This document shows, in pieces, positions 33,495 to 45,229 of a stretch of DNA of 64,000 nt. How positions within the stretch are numbered: the stretch's first letter is position 1; each line of letters starts with the position of its first letter. A program made the translations under genes and the position numbers. Source of the DNA: Sipunculus nudus (Eukaryota; Annelida; Sipuncula; Golfingiida; Sipunculidae); NCBI GenBank assembly GCA_026874595.1, contig CM049317.1, positions 70,083,618-70,147,617 on the forward strand. The letters are read 5' to 3'. The notes beneath the pieces are model-generated. The model worked only from the letters and a program-made list of their open reading frames with translations. It had not been told where the DNA came from and ran no database searches.

Positions 33495-34055
33495 CTTCAT
33501 GTCTCATCTATTTGGATAGCATCATTGTTTATAGCTCAACTTTAGAGGATTATATTGAAAGGCTTGAGGCTCAAAAATGACTGTTTAAAACTAAAACCGA
33601 GCAAATGTCATCTTTTACAGTCCAAGGTCCAGTATCTAGGCCATGTAGCTTTTCCTGATGGTATTCACGCGGACCCTACACCAAAGTAGATGTGGTAAAG
33701 CAGAAGTCCTCACTAAGTACGTTAACTCAGGTTCGACGGTTCCTAGGTTTTGCTTGTTTTATCTCTGATTTTGCATAAGTATAGCACGTCCACTACACAA
33801 CCTACTGAGACGCATATCACCTAAAAAGAAAGGTAAACCTGGTAAATACACACTGAAAAATACATCAATTACATGAGGTACAAAACAACAAGAGGCATTT
33901 GATAAGATTTAAGATTTATTTTGCTAAACCTCTGTGCTGTCATTAGCAAATTTTACAAAACCATTTGTGTTACACACAGATGCCTGCAAATCGGGCCTTG
34001 AGGCAACACTGTATCAGGAACAAGAGGGCAAACTTCTTCATACTGCCTACGCCTG
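33495..34055 (+). pseudogene. Ty3/gypsy pol fragment (RT palm to RNase H)
   Basis: In order: YLDSIIVYSSTLEDYIERLE near 33507-33567, the RT active-site block in which the usual YxDD reads YLDS, so a catalytic Asp is lost; after a frameshift, LKLKPSKCHLLQSKVQYLGH near 33585-33645; TQVRRFLGFA near 33725-33760; SLANFTKPFVLHTDACKSGL near 33940-34000; and YQEQEGKLLHTAYA, ending in a stop at 34054-34056. Several stops and frame changes. At 34056 it is joined directly to the pogo-like MITE, so the rest of pol has been cut off. Confidence 0.87.
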
Positions 34056-36109
34056 ACAGACCAGTAAGTGCTGCAAATACGGTCAGTGGCTACATGGAGC
34101 GTCCACCGTTAACATCATTTGTTCCTGTCTGTTAATGAGTAACTTGATAATGGTCAACCGCTCAGCCGTGACTGAGTTGTTAGTAAACGTAGCAGTGTCG
34201 GCGTACACCACTCAACTTCATTAGTGTGTCATTGGTTCACCTGAGCGACGGGTTTCTTTGGTGTGAATTGGATCAGATGAACAAGGCTGTCATGTAGTAA
34301 TGGATAAGGATCAGCGTGTCTCAATGATAATGTCACATGACCAATTACCGACAAATTTTAAGCATTTTTGCTAACTTTTATGTTTTTGTGGTCACATGAA
34401 TATTCTACAGTGTGTGTTGCGAATAGTGTAGCGGGCATTGCACAAGTCACCCACACCTGAATAATTAAGGAGGCAATACGACATGTATAAAACGATCAGT
34501 TTAACTCTTATGGCGTTCAAGAAAAACATAAAACAAGTGGCTAAACAACCGGCAAGGTGCCGGCAGTTTAGCCCACAGGCTAAACAGCCGGCAGAGGAAA
34601 TTGACCTTGCGGATTTAGCCGGCAGTCTGGCACGCTGGCTTAACACTGGCAAATGAATGTATTCTCTATTTCAGTGTGATACTCTATAATTTCTATTTTT
34701 ATTTTGATAATGAGCTGACAATATAGAGCTTACTTACCAAATTAGATATTTTGCTGGTCTATATGTAAGAATTACCATTTGATGTGGATATTTCTTGCAT
34801 CACCTCACAACACATAGGCTCATCTACTTTAATTGGGTGAGGTGTAATATTGTTTGATTACCTTTGATCAAGTAATAAGCTAATCCTTGGATTATTCAGT
34901 GTATTTGACATATCCTGAGTTGTTTGTTCTCATACACTAATTATTTGTTTACTCATAAGCACACTAGTGTATAAACAGTGGTTATGCTCCACACTAGATT
35001 AAATTTAATCAAACAATCTGCATATCCTTTGATATGACATCTCATGAGTTGTTTGTGTTTTCACACATTGTTTGTTTGTTTGTTTGCTCACATGCACACC
35101 AGTATAGAAACAGCTGTTATGCTTCACAGTTAAGCTAAGTTAATTTAATACCTTAAATCAAAGAATCTGCATATATCCCTAGATATGACATCTTTTTTTT
35201 TATTTTGATAATGAGCTGCTTTCACACACAACCCCTTGTCTGCTCATAAGCATATATAAGCAGCTGATATGCCAGTAAACTTCAGTTCAAATCCTACAGT
35301 AACAGTCAATGTGTCCCAGCAAACACTTCACATTTTTGTGTGTATATATTTCTTTTATTGTGATATGGAATTAATATTTAGTATATATACAATGGTCTTT
35401 GTTGTTATAATTTGTAAGCAAACTATATTTGCAATTTGTCCCCCCCCCCCCACCCTGTAAATATCACAATTTTATCACAAAATCTATTTAAAACTACCCT
35501 GTAAATATCACAATGTGGACTTTTAATACCTACTCAACATACTTATTAGGAATTCCTAATTATTGCTACTGACGAGCAAAATATCTAATTTTTAAAGTCA
35601 CCTCTGTATTGTCAGCTCATTATCAAAATAAAAATAAAATTATAGACTATCACACTGAAATAGAGAATACATTCATTTGCCAGTGTTAAGTCTGTGCGCT
35701 AGACTGCCGGCAAGGTCAATTTCCCCCTGCCGGCTGTTTAGACTGTGGGCTAAACCGCCGGCACCCTGCCACTTCCAAACATAAACCTGCTCTAAAAAAA
35801 GGTATAACTGATCAAGTAAAGCACCAGGAAAGCAGCTTACAGTTAGCAGAAATCTTATGTGGGCCATATTCAACTTCAAAACATATTAAAGAGGAAAGGG
35901 ACATGAAGAGTATGAGAGTATGAAGAAAACGTAAACGAACTGATACTTGTCTATAGTTATATATTATATTGGTTATAGAGATAAACATAATTATATATAC
36001 TATTGATTGTAATAAACACTTGATCTTTTGTGTGTTATATTTTTAATCCATCCTTCACTCCAGGTCAATTCCTGTATTAAAGTCACTCCTCTATTACGGC
36101 CACTTTTAA

Positions 36110-36111
<2 letters not shown>
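34056..36111 (+). mobile_element. Pogo/Tigger-like MITE, copy 2, interrupted and lacking its left end
   Basis: 34056-34534 matches 19745-20230 ('ccagtaagtgctgcaaata', 'gtcaaccgctca.ccgtgact', 'cgacaaa'). 35775-36111 matches 20240-20555 ('cctgctct.aaa.aaaggta', 'ggaaagcagcttacagttag', 'gaagaaaacgtaaac', 'cactcctctat'). Between them sits the long-TIR element 34535-35774. The left ~160 bp is replaced by the gypsy pol fragment and the right terminus by a (TA)n array. Confidence 0.82.
34535..35774. mobile_element. Long-TIR MITE-type element with internal tandem repeats
   Basis: Terminal inverted repeats of about 200-220 bp: 34535-34758 against 35571-35774. Both start AAGTGGC and share 'ggtgccggc.gtttagccca', 'ctaaacagccggcag', 'aatgaatgtattctctattt' and 'attagatattttgct'. 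Flanks suggest an 8-10 bp target duplication (acataaaac / acataaac). The middle (about 34880-35280) has three degenerate ~150-bp units ('agttgtttgt', 'tca.aagca.a', 'aaacag.tg.tatgc'). No transposase. TIR length and target duplication suggest a hAT- or Mutator-type family; the choice is open. Confidence 0.8.

Positions 36112-36174
<63 letters not shown>
36112..36174. repeat. (TA)n microsatellite at a transposon end
   Basis: About 31 TA units. It stops at CAGTAGAACGCCTGTTTTAC (36175), another pogo-like terminus. Confidence 0.95.
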
Positions 36175-36177
<3 letters not shown>

Positions 36178-36240
36178 TAGAACGCCTGTTTTACGGCAAC
36201 CGTTATACAAGACTTGACCATGATAGGGGGGTTAAAATGT
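36175..36240 (+). mobile_element. Pogo/Tigger-like left terminus, fragment
   Basis: CAGTAGAACGCCTGTTTTACGG and following 'aaccgttatacaag' have the form of a pogo/Tigger end. I could not find the matching right end; the sequence after 36240 has no similarity to the other copies. Confidence 0.5.
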
Positions 36241-36885
36241 AACACGAAACAAAGTTCAAATCTTTATTACAGTCAACAAAATAAACGTATATTTTGAGTA
36301 TTAGTATAATGACTGTTATCAATAAAAAATATAAAATATTTACAATCACATCAACCCTATTTATAACAATTACCGACAATATATACAATTACAGTGTTTG
36401 TTATTAAATTACAAACAGATTGTATATCCATTATATTTTTACAAATGTATGAGTAAATTGTGTGATGTTTGCCACACTGATTTAGTTTGATGTACGTGTT
36501 CACTAGGGCATTGAAGAAAGTTTAAAGAACCATAGTTTGCCTAACGTTTTGCTGAAGACATAATCATCGGGACCCGCTGGTTGTCATTCGTAAATTAAAT
36601 GACAATCACCCTGATTAAGTGCCGGCTCTCCCGACTGATTCCCAAACATACACGCAGGTGGGAACACATGCCTAACTATTGTGCATACTGATGTGGCTGA
36701 GTTGGCTAGTACGACGCTGGCTACGTGTCAAACAACTTATTCACGGTCGAGTGGTTACCTTTATCCAGTCACATTAACAGACAAGAATATGTGAGAGCGG
36801 ACACTTGTGTAATGATCCTGAGGTCAGAATTGGCCATTCGATTTGTTGAGCCCATGTCACGGAGTCATTCCTTTTCTTGGTCAAA
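36240..36885. other. Unassigned intergenic stretch
   Basis: No coding motif, RNA gene or repeat recognised. Confidence 0.4.
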
Positions 36886-36889
36886 GTGT

Positions 36890-37945
36890 CCTAATCTTTT
36901 GGAAAATATTGGTAAATATAGGTTTTGGCAATGATGTTTTGTATTGATTAAATCATGTTATTCTCATCACCATCTTGAGTATTCTTTTCTTGTGGTGAAT
37001 GTTTAAAAAATTATTATACATGTATTCGCATTTTTAAAACAAAAATTGTTTAACTGACTTTTTCGAATATTTTGTTCAGTTCCTTTCTCGGCTTTTAATA
37101 ATATTTGTGCGTGTGTATATGACCGCCTGTATTTTTAATGCTTTATTAACCAAAACTCTGTAAGTCCATTTTTGTTTTGAACTGCATTACAGGGCGGCAT
37201 CTCTCGTTGCTTTTCATTTTATACCCTTTTATCACTACAGGCCTGCCATCTACCGTCCCCTAGGCTCATTTATGTGTGACCGTGGGGCACGGTATTCCTA
37301 TTCAGCCTGCCCAGAGCTCATCCTTGATGGGGCCGGATGTGGATAATCTCGGCTGAAATTTTAATTCGCGATCTCCAGAATATAAATCCTGTTTTCTACC
37401 CCTAGACCACAGAAATCCTTCATCGACTTGATGGCTGACCTGTTAATTCATACAGTTCCTCAGCTATGTTATGATCACTCTGCCTTAACAGGCCAGGACA
37501 GATAGGGTAGTGGTTAGGTTTTGGGGTCTTCCCCTTGTCACCAATTTTCTCCTAACATATTAATAAATTATGCTAAAAGAATATGCCCAAAAAATCATAA
37601 AAAGGCACCTTATGGTAACGATAAATAATGTACTCTGATCATTTAAATATTGTAAATCTGACGACTTAATAATTATAGCTATCACTTTCAACCGAACATT
37701 TTACAGCCAAAGATTTACTCATACTTCGAAAACGATAACCATTGTTTTTGGTTAATAAGACAAAAAAAGCTATCTGGTTTGTACTTTTGGAAATAAGCAT
37801 ACTGCGCAGAATCAGAAACTGAAGTAACACTCTGCTGGTTTAAAAATGTACAGCCACAAAGTGCTTTGGGTCTACATATAAAGTGGCCTAGGTATTCATG
37901 TAGTTAAGAGGGCATGTTGTCCACTCGAATACGTAAGATAAAAAT
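36890..37945 (-). repeat. Dispersed repeat with tRNA-derived head, copy 2
   Basis: Direct-orientation copy of 23690-24585. The tRNA-like part (minus strand, about 37320-37420) keeps TGTGGTCTAGGGGTAGAAAAC but its B-box region is decayed. Copies differ by many substitutions and indels. Confidence 0.65.
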
Positions 37946-38259
37946 GGCTTCAAGGAAAATTAAATAATCATGGGTGTCTCTTGCGCAGAATGCATTTTGG
38001 CATTTTATTTATTGTTACAAACGAAATGAACGAAGAGAGGCAAGACGTTTTTAAATAATGTGTCCTGGGCTGCAGCCCGCTCAATCCAGTTGTAAATCCG
38101 GTACTAGTCATGTTTAACACAAGAAAATAATAGGTTCGTTGCAATCTGAATGCCTAACAGAAAGTATCATTTTTTTGTGATGATGAAGGCACCTACTATT
38201 TTAACCTAAACGTTGTGAATTTCATTTCGGTTTGAGACTACGCAGCAGAGCGGTAGCAC

Positions 38260-38830
38260 TGGCTTCCTGTTATTTCAATTCTGTGGTGACCTATGTAATG
38301 TGAGCTAGCTCAAAAACATAATCCAGAGCAGCCTTGAAGTATGACAGGGGACTGCTCTTAACCAATTTACCTACTTCTAACTTCAAAACAAGGCAGGGTG
38401 CAGGTCAATTTCCTGGAAACCCCACCATTCGGTCACAATGCCATATATAATGTGAACTATGCTCCAAAAACATAATTTTGAGCTGCCTGAAAACCTGACG
38501 GGGCACTTATCCTAACCATTTTACCTAGAAACTTCTATCTGAACACCCTCTGCGGTTTTTAGGAAGTCTCTTTGAAACGTGAAACTAGGTCACTGCGAGC
38601 TTTATTCTTTAATAAAGCTTTGAGCCTAAAACCTGATTTCATGCAGTTTAGAAGTCAAACAGAGCACCAGTGTTAACCATTTGGCCTGGAAACTTATTGC
38701 TTATTATCCTGGTATTTCTCGGGTCAGGTACATTAGGAACGAGAAATTAGTCCACAGTAGTCTATATTCTGTAAACTACTGACCAGAAACATGACATTAG
38801 TTTTCTGTGGCCTACTTTCTGAGATATGGT
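38260..38830 (+). repeat. Degenerate satellite, ~150-160 bp period, three to four units
   Basis: 'taaccaatttacctac' (38360), 'taaccattttacctag' (38513) and 'taaccatttggcctgg' (38674) mark successive units 153 and 161 bp apart. 'taatgtga.cta.gctc..aaaacataat' precedes two of them. No coding content. Confidence 0.7.
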
Positions 38831-38839
38831 AAAAATAAT

Positions 38840-41800
38840 TATGATCTGAGGATCCTGAAAGTAAGATCTTTTGTCGGAATTGTTGGACGTAAATACATCT
38901 CACTTAATATGGCGGAAGGTCCTAGTCAACTATTTTTAGAAACCCGAATAACTTAGACCTACTCTACATGACTCAAATAACCTGCAAATCATCACCAATT
39001 GTTAAAGCTGGTCCTAGAAACAAAATAAGGTCTTGATAAATCTGAGATCTGTTTTTGCACTAAAATAAGGACCAATATATTGTGAACCATGGGCAATAAA
39101 CTATGCATCCTGAAAGTCTTAGAAAGCACGTATTATAACAGTTGGACCTTGAGCCATCATACCTGGAATCTAAGGGGTTCTGATAAAGACTCTTAATATG
39201 AAGTTTACTATCTCTGACATACCAATTCTCACAAATTCTTAATATTGCACCAATTTTATAAGTATTGGTTCTTTTGCGTTTTCCATGTACATGTTTGAGT
39301 TTGAATTGTCTGAGTTTGTGATGTAAACAAATTTCAGGGAATAAATTAATCATTTGATCCATAACCACCATACAGGGTAATGAGGAATCGCAAGTTTCTC
39401 GATATTGGCAAAGCGAAAATCTCATGAACTTTTGAACCCCTGGGACCTCACTTCCGACCTTAATTCCATATATTATATATCAGCTAAACGGGCAAAAGAA
39501 AATCAACAAACTGGTGTATACTTTGATATACTATGTTAAAATGTTATTTAGTTTTTTTGTAGGTCATTTTAATTATCCCCTACCCCTTAAATTGGTGACT
39601 TTTTCAGTTGTTATGATACCAGAAACAGGTAGAAACTTCTACTGAATCCCAGTTTATTCAAAGCTAATAATCAACATATAGCCAAACAGCAATAAGAAAA
39701 AATTAGGTTTGGCTATTTTTTTTCGGGGGGGGGGGGCAAGGTAGGCCCCCCAGCCCACATTCTATTTTTATATGACTATGCGGAGGCCTTTCCGCCTAAG
39801 GGAACTATAAGTCCTGACCCTGATTGTGCTGTGATTCGCAGACCTGTCGCCTGTAAATATTCTATTATATGGCTTTATGATAAGGGGGACGGGCATCATT
39901 TATTGACACTCATAACGTTAATATAAATGTTTTAAAGTAATGTAATTAAATCTTTCATGTTAAATTTAGCGACCACATGGATATCCATGCAAAAGACCAA
40001 TGTTCATATGTGAAATAGACGCCATCCTGATTCTATCAGGGAAATTAATTACGAGAGCCATAATTAAATAATTATGCAATAGCTTGAAAATCCGGAGAGG
40101 GTAATAAAAGCCAGAGAGGGTCATACAACTATGTAATCACTTGCCAAATGCTAGAGAGGATTGTATAAGTACGCAATAGCTCACACTCATATATTTCATC
40201 TCATTTAAGTGGAAATATCCAAAACTGCTGTCAATATGGCCAGAGGAATGAAGGTTAGAAATAAACAATGTCATCTTAGAGACGATTATATAAGTATGCA
40301 ATCGCTTGTCCATATCCAAGAGAGGATTAAAAATACTTCGTTTTAGTTTTGGAATAATGATCTTCGGAACGTTAAAAGATCAACTGAAAAAAAATAACCT
40401 TAAAACAGTCGCTGAATTTATAAAGAAATCAAATCGAAGGAAACCGAAGTAGGGACAGTCCAACTGTTTAAAAAAAAAATTGTAATGTTAAGTGCAAGTT
40501 TGAAAATGAAGTGCTGTGCACCAAACATTCATTCGTTTTAGATGAACATCATACATTAACTTTGTGCATGTTCAATGATTATAAAAAAAATTGAACATCA
40601 ACGTTTTAAAACCCTTTTTACCATGAACATAGATCGTAATTTGAAGTTTAAGTGAAACATATTTGCACCATTTGACCAAATATTTTATGGCAATAAAATC
40701 CCCTCAATTTAACAAATTGGTTATACTCGAACGGGTCCAGAACTTAACCTTTGTTTCAAATCGCTTAGATGTATATCACACTAATTCTAGCGTATCATGA
40801 TTTTGGAATTATTTCAGGATCGTTACACCTCTCGCTTATGTAATAAACATTCGTTAATTTTTCATGTTCGTCCAAAATGATTATTTATCTACTCATTGGT
40901 AGTAAACAACCGACACTGTCTTTTGACCAACTGTTCAGAATGTTAAATGAAATCCGAGGAAACCAAACGTTTGATCAATTAGAACAGAAATGACTTTATG
41001 ACATTGGCCCGATTTCTGTTACTTTCGGACATATAGTACATTGTTGTATGTAACTGGGTGGTTCTTGTTGGCTCTGAAATTATTATCATGAATAAATCAA
41101 AACAGCGATCCAATGTTTATTTCGTATGAAGTATTGCATATATTCACTAAATGAGTTTGGTATTATTTCTAGCTGAACCATTCTTCAAAGCGAATTGCCA
41201 GTATATGGTGAAAGTGATACAGGGATAAACTAGAAGTGTTGTCGTAGCCTACGTTCCTCCGTCGAAAGCCCGACCCAATATCTTGTGTTATTCTTTATAG
41301 TGCCCCGTTTGACCAACATGATTCGGATTCGCAGGTGCAATACAACAAAGCGGCCCTTTATACCAATAAATGCCTCTGCATGTCCCTGGCTGGGTTAAAA
41401 AGATATAGTCAATTGTCACAACTGTTTACAGTCTTTTGGATAAAAAAATAGTGAGCTAAGATTAACTATGAAATTTAATGAATAGTTCCTTGGATGTTAT
41501 TCTATTTTGCGACCAGTTTCATCAAAATCTGCTACACAAGTTTATGCGTAACTTCGCAGTTTTAACAATTGTATCCGGATGTTATTCAATCCCTTCACCA
41601 AGTTCAACCGAAATCTAAATACTTTTGCGTAAAATTGATAACAAATAAACCAACCAAAGGCAAAATATAACTCCTTATAAAAAATAAAATATAATGACTT
41701 CCACCTGTCCTCCATCAATCGATCACATTTTCGCCCTTACATGGCGAAAACTAACCTTTGGCCATGATATAAGACATTAGTTACAGATTTGCATGTGATA

Positions 41801-42125
41801 TCTATTTTTGACCTCAACCTATTTCCATGGTTGTACATTCCATAGCCCATTCCCCATTTTCGTTCAGTTGTGGGCGTCTGTGTGATGCCTCCAGTGACTG
41901 CTTTGCGATTCCAGCATCAGTATGATTACCTTATTCCGCTAATTTATATGTTTGACAGGATAAGAAAGGATTAAATTTCTAATCGATGGTTTTACACCAT
42001 TTGGAACAAAAGGAAGTCAATCCATAAAAAGCGTGACCCATATATTATTGTAGAAATAAACCCATGAACCTGTATAAGCTCCCCTCCACATTTCAAATAG
42101 TCCAAAGTCAAAAAGGGTGTACACA
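38840..42125. other. Unassigned stretch downstream of FkbM gene 2
   Basis: 3.3 kb without recognisable genes, RNA genes or mobile-element domains. A G run lies at 39724-39737. The ORF at 39060-39425 (-) has no motif I recognise and may be chance. Confidence 0.4.
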
Positions 42126-42129
42126 TACT

Positions 42130-43083
42130 CTACAAAGGATCGATTGAATTATGGCGCCAAATAACATCTTCTGGCCATGACATCGATTTTTCCATATCAA
42201 GCTGTATCATTTGGTTTGTTTGATTATTAGAGTAACCACAGGGAGAATATCCTTTGATTTTCATTGTCGAAATGAGATTATCTACCCTAAACTTGTCATT
42301 TTTATACACACGCTGCGGAAACACCCACTCCATTAGAATAAATGGAACAAACAACTCTTGGAAAAACCTTGTGGAATTCTGGAGCGCTTTATCTTCAAAA
42401 CCTTCTGCGTCGAATTTGATAATAGCGACGGAAAAATCAATAACTTCCAATAAATCATCCATCAGAACAGATCGAATCAAAGGACCTTGACCGTTATAAG
42501 GTACCAACCTCAAAGCTCCTTTACTACTTGTTCCAAAAGGAAATGACGCAGAATAATTATTATACTCGTCAGCGATTGCGTTTTGTACTATTGCAACGTG
42601 GTCTTCCAGTTTTCCTTTCTTTATGGATTGTTTTATATGATTCACGTGTTCAGGCCAGGGTTCCACGAAGATGGTCTTGTGGCCCATGGTAGCAGCTAAC
42701 AAACCATAAGACCCAAGATTTGCTCCAATATCAATAAACCCCGCAGCTGGATACTTATTTAATATTGCGGAAAACATTGGCAAATATTGCGCTTCCCACG
42801 CCCCGTATTTCTTCAAATGCAAGGAAATCAAGGCGTCTTCTTGTATGTCATATATGCAAATTCTATACGATGGCTGTGTCTTAGTTAAAACACACTCATA
42901 ATCATTTTCTCTCGTTTGTCTTAAATCCGGTACCATACATCTCTGTTTTCCGAAGTGTCCTACCGACCTCACCTTTTCCCCACTGTATTTGTGAAACAGA
43001 CTTACTCCCATTACGATACTAGTGAAAAGACTTCCCGCCAACATACCGAGTATTACTTTGTATCTATTTGGGATTGATTCCAT
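42130..43083 (-). CDS. FkbM-type SAM-dependent methyltransferase, type II membrane protein (gene 2)
   Basis: Single open frame of 317 codons. Residues 9-30 form a hydrophobic segment (KVILGMLAGSLFTSIVMGVS) after a short basic start, consistent with a signal anchor. The methyltransferase domain covers about 62-285: FIDIGAN at 116-122 (SAM motif I), VEPWP at 140-144, SVLMDDL at 205-211, and IKFDAEGFED at 222-231. The stem is about 50 residues shorter than in the gene at 21468-22583; the catalytic part is clearly similar. Start chosen for the AAACATGG context and because an upstream extension has no homology. No introns are needed. Substrate unknown. The upstream flank exists in a second, diverged copy at 12640-13680, and the pseudogene at 5344-5878 is closer to this gene than to gene 1. 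Confidence 0.93.
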   Translation of the reverse strand: MESIPNRYKVILGMLAGSLFTSIVMGVSLFHKYSGEKVRSVGHFGKQRCMVPDLRQTRENDYECVLTKTQPSYRICIYDIQEDALISLHLKKYGAWEAQYLPMFSAILNKYPAAGFIDIGANLGSYGLLAATMGHKTIFVEPWPEHVNHIKQSIKKGKLEDHVAIVQNAIADEYNNYSASFPFGTSSKGALRLVPYNGQGPLIRSVLMDDLLEVIDFSVAIIKFDAEGFEDKALQNSTRFFQELFVPFILMEWVFPQRVYKNDKFRVDNLISTMKIKGYSPCGYSNNQTNQMIQLDMEKSMSWPEDVIWRHNSIDPL

Positions 43084-44090
43084 GTTTGAAATGTATATAA
43101 AAAAAGCCCAGGGACGTTTAAATATTGATGTGCGTCTTAAAACCCTGCAGCTTTCGATCGTTCATTAGATAGAGCATACAGCGAAGAGATAGAGCATCCG
43201 ACATCAGCCCGAACTTGAACAAGTTTGAGATATTTAACAGTTTGAGGAAAAGTTATCAGGATAAAATTGGATCAGGGTGTTTGAATGTGTACCGGTCGCG
43301 CCACCGCCTTTAAAATGCCGATTGGTGCTGGTGCACAAGTCCAAGTAAAGCGAATTTCTGAAAATAAAATAAAGTAAGCAAGTGCTATAAGAGAGCATTT
43401 ATGAGTGCATATGTAACACCTTTTACTGAAATGTGTGGTTATATACGATTCCTTGTGGACCGTGTTTTATTAATGGTAAAGTAAAGCAAACTAATGTATT
43501 AATACTGAAAGTATCAATCAACAGAAAAAACAATGAATGTTACGGTTCAAATTTATAGCCAGGTAACCTATAAACTCCCTCGATTTCACCCTCCTTGTTA
43601 TATTTATCTCTATGGTGATGACACCCTGGGTCAGACTGCCCACTCTTGGCAATAATGAGGGAAAAATTGACAAAAACCTCCCATTATATAGAGATTCCCT
43701 CATAATAGAGGGGCTTATACTAAGAGATCACACAAGCGCTAAACCCGATGTATTCACCCCGGGGGGGGGGGGGGGGGGAGTGCAATATCACAAATATGAC
43801 TGTCACTTATCTAACCGACCTTCCCATCAATTAAACAAGATGTTTTCGTGACAAATTCGTCATCCGTGCCCAGCAGACAAAAATAATGAAATGATAGCAT
43901 CCCTCTTTCCGATTAAACGCGAGAGATTTTACAAGATTAGAGGAGATATAGCTTATAAAATGCCACACAATGCAGAAGCCAAACCTCTCTAACATGAAAC
44001 GTTACAGAGTTATGAACATGTTGGTGAAATCTTGCTTCTTCTCCCTGACAGCAGATATCGCTAGGTGTGACGAGAACAGTTTCAACGGAG
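43083..44090 (-). repeat. Upstream flank of FkbM gene 2, shared with 12640-13680
   Basis: Colinear with the pseudogene flank at 12640-13680 over about 1 kb. The best-kept block is 43385-43418 ('tataagagagcatttatgag' onward). A G run at 43760-43778 sits where the other copy has a C run. The promoter of gene 2 must lie in this interval, but I cannot pin a TATA box or initiator; 'tatata' 12-17 bp before the ATG is too close to be one. Confidence 0.8.
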
Positions 44091-44280
44091 GCTTTTCAAA
44101 TGTTACCAAATACAGACCTCTCTAGCATAAAGAGATACCGAGTTATAACAGATTTTGGCAAATCTCACAAAAGCTGAAGAAATCTGATGAGACTTGCAGC
44201 TAATTGTCAAAACTTGTCAAATCTACCCTTCGCAGGAAACTAGACCTCTCTGACATCAAAAGTGTCCAAGATAGAAACAT
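43970..44280. repeat. Degenerate ~130-bp tandem units
   Basis: 'acctctct.acat.aaa' and 'gagttat.aaca.' recur at about 43985, 44132 and 44240. Related to the units at 7200-7550 and 13530-13650. Confidence 0.55.
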
Positions 44281-44289
44281 GAGGTCCGA

Positions 44290-45225
44290 TATTTTGAATT
44301 TTAATAAAATTAACCCCAAAATACGTAACCATGGTTCCTGCAGAATGAGGCCACTTGTCCTCAGAACCTATTTTCAGGTGCAACCTAAAATGTTCTGATA
44401 TTGTTCATAGTTATTGGGATATCGCTTTAAAAATGGTTTATTCTGCTTTTCGAGGTGCAAGGGTTCCTGGTAGTACTTCTAGCCTGCGTCACGCATAAAC
44501 CGTTGACCTAGTTTGAAGACATTGCCTTCGGGCATGTTCGACAAATCGCACAAAACTGGCATTTCATACTTTCCGAACTTCAGTGGCCCCTTGTAGCCAT
44601 GGCAGCGTAGAAAGCAATATTCAAACTTGGCCAAGTTTGAAGACTTTGCCTTTAGGCATTTCCGGGAATATTGTTAGCAACTATTACTAAATTCCGTCAC
44701 TAAGTTAAAGCGGCTCCATAGAAAGATTGAAAGGGTTGTTTAGCCTTATTAGTAGGTGACTATATAGCATAGTTTAGTTGGAGAGGCAGTCAAACTAAGA
44801 GAATCAGGAAAAGGGCCCAATGATGCTTGTAATATTGCTCACCCGATGAATATATTGTGCAAAGCGCCTGTGCTCATACACTAGCCTTAATGTCTACTTG
44901 ATATACAATGAAAATACTTCAAGATTGATACATCAGTTCCTGACAGGCCCGTGCGTATAGGGAAAATCGTACTTCCGTCTAAGGTAGTTAACAAGAACTG
45001 CCACTAGACGCTACGTTAATGAATATGATAAAAATCTTCTTATCTTCTTGAGGAAATAAGAATCATTTCCTTATTTTTAAATGTCTCACCGTTGATAGTT
45101 GATATGTTGCACGAAAACATATATAAATAATAAGATATGGTAAATAAGACCTGAACATTTTGTAAACTCAACAACATCCTGCAAATATGGAAATTCTAAT
45201 TATTCAGGATGTTTTGATTTCCTTC
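44290..45225. other. Unassigned intergenic stretch
   Basis: No gene, RNA or mobile-element domain recognised. Some phrases ('aagttt gaagac.ttgcctt.gggcat') repeat at about 44510 and 44633, suggesting another degenerate tandem unit of ~120 bp. Confidence 0.4.
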
Positions 45226-45229
45226 TTTT

